Shown here piece after piece: positions 59,478 to 64,000 of a stretch of 64,000 bases of DNA. Under the pieces are notes generated by a model. It was not told the DNA's origin, did no database searches, and worked only from the letters and a program-made list of their open reading frames with translations. The stretch comes from Mixophyes australis (taxonomy: Eukaryota; Chordata; Amphibia; Anura; Limnodynastidae): positions 65,044,205 through 65,108,204 of the forward strand of contig JAVHZZ010000002.1 in the NCBI GenBank assembly GCA_036250195.1, written 5' to 3'. Positions within the stretch are counted from its first letter, which is position 1, and every line of letters starts with the position of its first letter. The position numbers were made by a program, and so were the translations under genes.

Positions 59478-59590
59478 CAGAAGCATAGCTAAGATGGTGG
59501 ACGGCCGCGGCTTTGCACGGGTTCCGGCAGAGCAGTGAGTGAACTGGATCTTGGCCTAGAGGAACCTGAGGTCCGGTGAGTGACAGTATG

Positions 59591-60170
59591 TCACATGATA
59601 CCTTAGATCATTTGATGCTAGACCCGGAAGTGTGAGGGGGACTGTTTGCGGCGTATCGCCGCTTAGAATGGGGAGCAACTAAAGCCTAACAAGTCTCGAT
59701 TTCGTTAGTGTGTGCAGCGTGTGAGTGTGTGCTGTCATTTAGGATCATCTTTGAATATATCAGCAGTTTATATCTTATATAGAAACCACAGATAATGTAT
59801 GTGGTATTTCTAGCCAATTGATTAAGCACTAATAGCACTGGTTTAGGACCACCCCTGCATGTATGAGTGTAGCAATCTACAATTACCAATATTGCATATC
59901 TAAAAGCAATACAGGGTAATTTGGAGACATCTCATATAACTCAGAATAGAATGGTGGATGAAGCATAATCCCCATTATACTGTTCAAAGCAACCAACATG
60001 CATAATAATTACAAGGGACCTCTATATGTGCTGTATATTTAATCTCTTTCTCACACACACTGAGTACCACTATTAATAATTGGAATTGGGCAACACTATG
60101 TCTAATATTAAGATGAGAAGCTTATGACTTCATAATAATTCCAATAATAGGGATGACTCCTACATTAAGA
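59591..60170. other. Unassigned intronic interval
   Basis: No exon or recognisable element. Confidence 0.4.
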
Positions 60171-60175
60171 TACCA

Positions 60176-60365
60176 GGGGGTAAATGTATGAATCTCCGGA
60201 TTCTTCATCTCCGGCATGTTCAGCCTCTTCAGCGCTTAAATTTAAAGCGGCGCTGCATTGTAAAGGGAAACTTCCCTTTACAATGCAGCGCCGCTTTAAA
60301 TTTAAGCGCTGAAGAGGCTGAACACGCCGGAGATGAAGAATCCGGAGATTCATACATTTACCCCC
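60176..60365. mobile_element. 190-bp near-perfect palindromic MITE
   Basis: GGGGGTAAATGTATGAATCT pairs with its exact complement at the right, and pairing continues inward with a single mismatch (CGGCATGTTCAG versus CTGAACACGCCG) to the centre AAAGGGAAACTTCCCTTT. The TSD is ambiguous (CAG on both sides if the outer G/C is shared). Both strands give the same short ORF because of the symmetry. Confidence 0.95.
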
Positions 60366-60366
60366 A

Positions 60367-61881
60367 GGAGTCATAATGATTACTTCTGCACCATTCCAAA
60401 GCCTTAACATTATAAATTAGACTGTTGTCCCATGTACTAGTCAATTTTGACTTTAATAGAACAGGCCCGTCCCAGGGTCTACATTTTAATTCACTTAATT
60501 TTTCTTTTCTTTCTCTCACCTATGTTTTTAAGATATTTTGCCTATTTACAGTACTTTTTTGAGTGCTTCTTAATAAATCATTAATAAAGATTAATTTTAA
60601 TTGTACTCTTTGAAAAAGGACTGAAGTACTCTTTTGTTCAACCTTGTTTTCCTCAAATGTATCTAGATATGTTGTAAGAAGCACCCCTTCGTTATTGGTG
60701 CACATTATTTTGATAATGTGACCATTGAGGATGGTCCCTGACCTAGTGCGGAGTCAACCTCCTTTTGTTTCATATACAATGCAGACTCCAGATCTCAGGA
60801 ACACAATGCAGACTTCAAATATCTTTGGTGTTATAATACAAACTCCTTCTCTCTATAAAGATTACTTCCCTTTCTTACAGATGCCAGAGGTAATCTACAA
60901 TGCTCTCTCCTCCTTAACAATCTGTTCTGTAAGGTGACCAGTGCGGCTGTTCTGGTAATCCAGAGCAGCTGCATATAGCAAACAGAACAGCACTAGACCG
61001 AGTGGACAATCACCAGGTCCTGAAGGTGTGAACAGACCAAAACTGAAGGGCGTGTGCAAATGCCCCAAGATTGGTCTCCCTTCCCAGTGTGCAGCTGTTC
61101 TGAGCTGTCATTGAATGATGACACTGTCCTGTAGCAATGAACAAGTAGGATGGGGCTTGGCAGGGTAGTCCTAAGGAATGCAGGGTGTCCCTTGTGTACT
61201 TCTGATGTCAGCCCTGCACTCTGGGCCCAAGGTGAATGACTAGCTTGCTTAGTGGGTAATCCAAGAACTGTTTTTTGGGTGCAGAAAAAATGGTTATTGA
61301 CAGGGACACACAGAAATTGGGGACTCAAATACTCATTCTAGTTTGACGCTACCTATAGAAGAGGTGCGGAGTCTAATGTGAGGTAGGTGTTCACCAGGGA
61401 CATAGGCATAGATTTAATAATCTGGCACCATAGTGCAGCCCCAGCTTTAAATAATTTAGTGGTAAATAGGAGGCGGAATCAGCCAATAGTAAAGAGAGAG
61501 GGAGCTTCTAAGGAACAGAAGTGAGTGCGCATATCCAAAAATCAAGATGGAAGCCACCATTCCCTAGCTACAACAGCTGCGCCTGGATAGGAGCTACTAT
61601 GCTGCCTGAAAGAATGGGAGGAGCACAGGGGACCCTGTTAATTATACTAGAAGGTCTAGCGTGAGACAGTTATCAAAATGAGTAATGCGACACCAGTGTG
61701 TGGACTAAGAGACTCTTGCTATTAGCAAAACTTACCTAATTATAGCAGATTGTTTCATGGAGGAAAAATGGTTCCATATTATTTTCTCGCTGGGGATCAG
61801 CACTGTTCATCTTACCCCTGTGTAGGGAGGTTGGGGGAGTAGTAAAACCTTATACCCTGGACATTTCTTGTTTCCAACATG
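60367..61881. other. Unassigned intronic interval
   Basis: No exon or recognisable element. Confidence 0.4.
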
Positions 61882-62045
61882 CTGTAGATCAGGCTTGTCC
61901 AACCTGCGGCCCTCCAGATGTTGTGAAACTACAAGTCCCAGCATGCCCTTCCAGCTATCAACAGGTTGTCTACTGGCAAAGCATGCTGGGGCTTGTAGTT
62001 TCACAACACCTGGAGGGCCGCAGGTTGGACAGGCCTGCTGTAGAT
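61882..62045. mobile_element. 148-bp hAT-type MITE family C, copy 2 (TSD CTGTAGAT)
   Basis: The element 61890-62037 has ends CAGGCTTGTCCAACC and GGTTGGACAGGCCTG and a perfect 8-bp duplication CTGTAGAT. Arms carry AACTACAAGTCCCAGCATGC (61927-61946) and the complement GCATGCTGGGGCTTGTAGTT (61981-62000). Confidence 0.95.
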
Positions 62046-62077
62046 AGATATACACCTCCCACTATTTAGCCATCTCT

Positions 62078-62590
62078 GGGGAGTATATTTACTAAACTGC
62101 AGGTTTGAAAAAGTGGAGATGTTGCCTATAGCAACCAATCAGATTCTAGCTGTCATTTTGTAGAATGTACTAAATAAATGATAACTAGGGGCCTTATTCA
62201 TTAAGGATCTTAACTTAAGAAACTTCTTATTTAAGTCTCCTGGACAAAACCATGTTACAATGCAAGGGGTGCAAATTAGTATTCTGTTTTGCACATAAGT
62301 TAAATACTGACTGTTTTTTCATGTAGCACACAAATACTTGATAGCTTATTTGTACACTGAAATTAAAAGTTGATATTTGTGTGCTACATGAAAAAACAGT
62401 CAGTATTTAACTTATGTGCAAAACAGAATACTAATTTGCACCCCTTGCATTGTAACATGGTTTTGTCCAGGAGACTGAAATAAGAAATTTCTTAAGTTAA
62501 GATTCTTAATGAATCAGGCCCTAGAATCTGATTGGTTGCTATAGGCAACATCTCCACTTTTTCAAACCTGCATTTTTGTAAATATACCCC
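62078..62590. mobile_element. Palindromic MITE family A, copy 3, split by family B
   Basis: Outer ends GGGGAGTATATTTACTAAAC and TGTAAATATACCCC. Family A arms lie at 62094-62187 and 62522-62575. The centre is interrupted by a family B element (62188-62521). Joining the two parts restores the usual family A centre. Confidence 0.92.
62186..62523. mobile_element. Foldback MITE family B, copy 3 (nested, TA duplication)
   Basis: The element 62188-62521 (334 bp) has ends GGGGCCTTATTCATTAAGG and CTTAATGAATCAGGCCC. The flanking TA at 62186-62187 and 62522-62523 is single in the uninterrupted family A copies. A TA duplication fits Tc1/mariner-type movement. Confidence 0.92.
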
Positions 62591-62766
62591 TTAGTCTGGT
62601 ATATTGCTAGCCAGAAAAGGTGAGGGAGAAGCTTCCAGGGATACCAATTTGAAAATTATATTGGTTGCAAAAATGTTTTGCATTTACCCCTGGGAAAATT
62701 GTAAAACTACATTCCAGTATTAAAACCTAGTAGTTTTAACAATGACATAAATATTGTATCCTGCAG

Positions 62767-62998
62767 GAAGTTGCAGAACAACTGGATCTAATCCACAAAA
62801 AAGTGAACAAAATTTTAGAGCACAGCAGGTTAAGAGAAGAAATAGAAAAAGAGGTTCAAAGTGAGATGTCTCTGACTTACCACGTGGATGATATGGAAAA
62901 GAGGGATTTAATATTGGAGAAGTTGACTAACTTGCTGGAAACATCTGCAGTGACACAGCAGAATCTAGAGCAGGTTCTGCATTGGCTGTCTAACGTCG
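62767..62998 (+). CDS. Second coding exon of the unidentified coiled-coil gene
   Basis: 232 bp, open in the frame continued from exon 1, flanked by TATCCTGCAG|GAAG and GTCG|GTAAGTG. It encodes 77 residues beginning EVAEQLDLIHKKVNKILEHS. The exon is rich in Glu, Lys and Leu with heptad-like spacing of Leu, Ile and Val, and includes LEKLTNLLETSAVTQQNLEQ, ending LSNVG. It ends in phase 1, so at least one further exon must follow beyond 64000. I do not recognise the protein. Canonical splice signals, phase continuity and non-repeat composition make this the best-supported host exon in the window. Confidence 0.75.
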
Positions 62999-63479
62999 GT
63001 AAGTGATAATATTTCTGCAATAATGACAATGATTCAAACTTTACTATCTGTCCAATAGGTATAGTCTGAATGCACATCCACTAAAACCAAATCAAACACT
63101 AACAATAACATTCATAGATTTATAAGGATATAAGCACAGGTTTCAGGAACTTCCTGGAAGAGAAGGCTGTGGAAACATTTATTCAATTCACACCAGAGTT
63201 TCTGTCTGTCAGTCTACTGAAGTAAATACATCAAAAAAGTAAAAAATGTAAAAAGTACAGATGTGAAGCACTTGTCACTATATTCCTCTGAATGTTACCA
63301 CTCTTTGTCCTGGTATGGGAGTCATCACTTTATTAGCTATACCTGTCCCATGCTATTAACTGCTCTATTACTGACAGCATAATGGGGCTCGTGAAGAGCT
63401 GGACTCATTTGCGTCCTGAACATAAGCAGGAAAAAGTGCACGCATGAAAAATGCATATGTTCAGTCAGGACGTATGACA
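62999..63479. other. Start of intron 2, unassigned
   Basis: Begins with GTAAGTGATA. No exon or element recognised. Confidence 0.45.
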
Positions 63480-63725
63480 AGGTAGGTCATACTTGCCAAC
63501 TCTCCCGGAAAGTCTGGGAGACTCCCGAAATTCGGGTCAGTCTCACGGGCTCCCAGGCGAGCTGGCATTTCTCCCGCATCCCAGGTTTCACTCCATTTTG
63601 GAGGGCGACGGGGTCACGGGGGGCGGGGCCAAAATGACACGATTGGCCTCGCCCCGCCCCTCCCGCCCTCCAGTCACGCCCTCTCTCCCGGAAACTTTAC
63701 GGGAGTTGGCAAGTATGAGGTAGGT
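63480..63725. mobile_element. 230-bp CATACTTGCC-type element (TSD AGGTAGGT)
   Basis: The element 63488-63717 starts CATACTTGCCAACTCTCCCG and ends CGGGAGTTGGCAAGTATG. It is flanked by a perfect 8-bp duplication AGGTAGGT (63480-63487, 63718-63725). An 8-bp TSD fits a hAT-type non-autonomous element. This is the reference copy for the family in this window. Confidence 0.93.
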
Positions 63726-63898
63726 GCAGCTGTACATGTACAGCTGTAGATCACTAATATATGCGTAAGTATACACACTAGCATAACAAATATGAATACT
63801 TACACCCCATGTTTAGGGCCAGTGCAAGGTTTATCGGCGCCCTAGGCAAATGTTCAACCTATCGACCCTACTCCCCCTTATACCTTCTTCTCAGCCCC

Positions 63899-63934
63899 TC
63901 ACACAAACACACACACATACACACACACACACAC

Positions 63935-63981
<47 letters not shown>
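63899..63981. repeat. (CA)n microsatellite
   Basis: A long ACACAC run with a few ATAC interruptions (63899-63981). Confidence 0.95.
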
Positions 63982-63985
<4 letters not shown>

Positions 63986-64000
63986 ACTTTTGAAAAAAAC

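Larger units (their letters stand above)
57429..59590 (-). mobile_element. 2.15-kb solo LTR (minus) with internal minisatellite
   Basis: The LTR is 57434-59585, read on the minus strand from TGTCACTCACCGG to GTGACCGTGACA. The flanks GTTTG and GTATG match at 4 of 5 bases. A TATA-like CTATTTAAGG lies near 59062-59072 on the minus strand, as in the LTRs at 25.8 and 32.8 kb. The presumed region after the TATA box holds an 81-bp minisatellite (57715-59000), and a family F element is inserted at 59140-59469. No internal retrotransposon sequence remains. Confidence 0.7.
46394..62766 (+). other. 16.4-kb intron 1 of the unidentified gene
   Basis: Bounded by GTGAGT at the left and a pyrimidine-containing TATTGTATCCTGCAG acceptor at the right. 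It holds at least eleven separate mobile elements, including a sense-strand L1 (52951-56140) and a 2.15-kb antisense LTR (57434-59585). No further exon is recognised inside it, though a small exon could be missed. Confidence 0.55.

Noticed and set aside
60165..60410. Identical peptides encoded on both strands
   Set aside because: A direct result of the near-perfect palindromic MITE at 60176-60365.

Overview
The window looks like nuclear DNA of a large vertebrate genome, most likely a frog. Protein-coding sequence is very sparse and short exons are separated by a long intron with standard GT-AG boundaries. Most of the rest is transposon and tandem-repeat DNA of kinds common in anurans: hAT, PIF/Harbinger and Tc1/mariner elements, L1/Tx1-type LINEs, Ty3/Gypsy LTRs, and tRNA-derived SINEs ending in a 'ctatataaataaat-gatgatg' tail. 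The species cannot be fixed from the sequence alone. No rRNA, functional tRNA, CRISPR array or prokaryotic gene is visible.

Layout. 1-2950 is a 29-bp minisatellite of about 98 copies that keeps all three forward frames open, so its long ORFs are artefacts. 3694-8649 is a complete, decayed autonomous hAT transposon bounded by a perfect 8-bp target-site duplication (TSD). Its BED-finger transposase is on the minus strand, and a 100-bp tandem array sits near each end. 8.7-17.5 kb holds SINEs, a Tc1 remnant, a 609-bp Harbinger-type element and unassigned DNA. 17.6-20.1 kb is a broken Ty3/Gypsy pol. 21.1-22.7 kb is a probable minus-strand L1-like remnant. 25.8-26.5 and 32.8-33.4 kb are two related solo LTRs, each with a 5-bp TSD. 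28.2-30.1 kb is a non-autonomous hAT element that carries a 30-bp VNTR. 33.4-36 kb has a weak gag-like minus-strand tract cut by a Harbinger-type element. 36-46 kb is a dense field of small DNA transposons.

The only host gene I can support is on the plus strand. A first coding exon at 46289-46393 joins in phase to a second coding exon at 62767-62998 across a 16.4-kb intron. The predicted product is helical or coiled-coil and I do not recognise it; the gene continues past the right edge. The intron contains a recent 5'-truncated L1 insertion (52951-56140) with a 16-bp TSD and a long open ORF2 segment. It also holds a 2.15-kb minus-strand LTR containing an 81-bp minisatellite and a nested element, and many small inverted-repeat elements. 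Two of those carry ZNF143/THAP11-like sites, and another family carries RFX-like and CCAAT motifs.

Most mobile-element boundaries were set by finding terminal inverted repeats together with matching flanking duplications by eye. Family names rest on motifs and TSD lengths, not on database matches.
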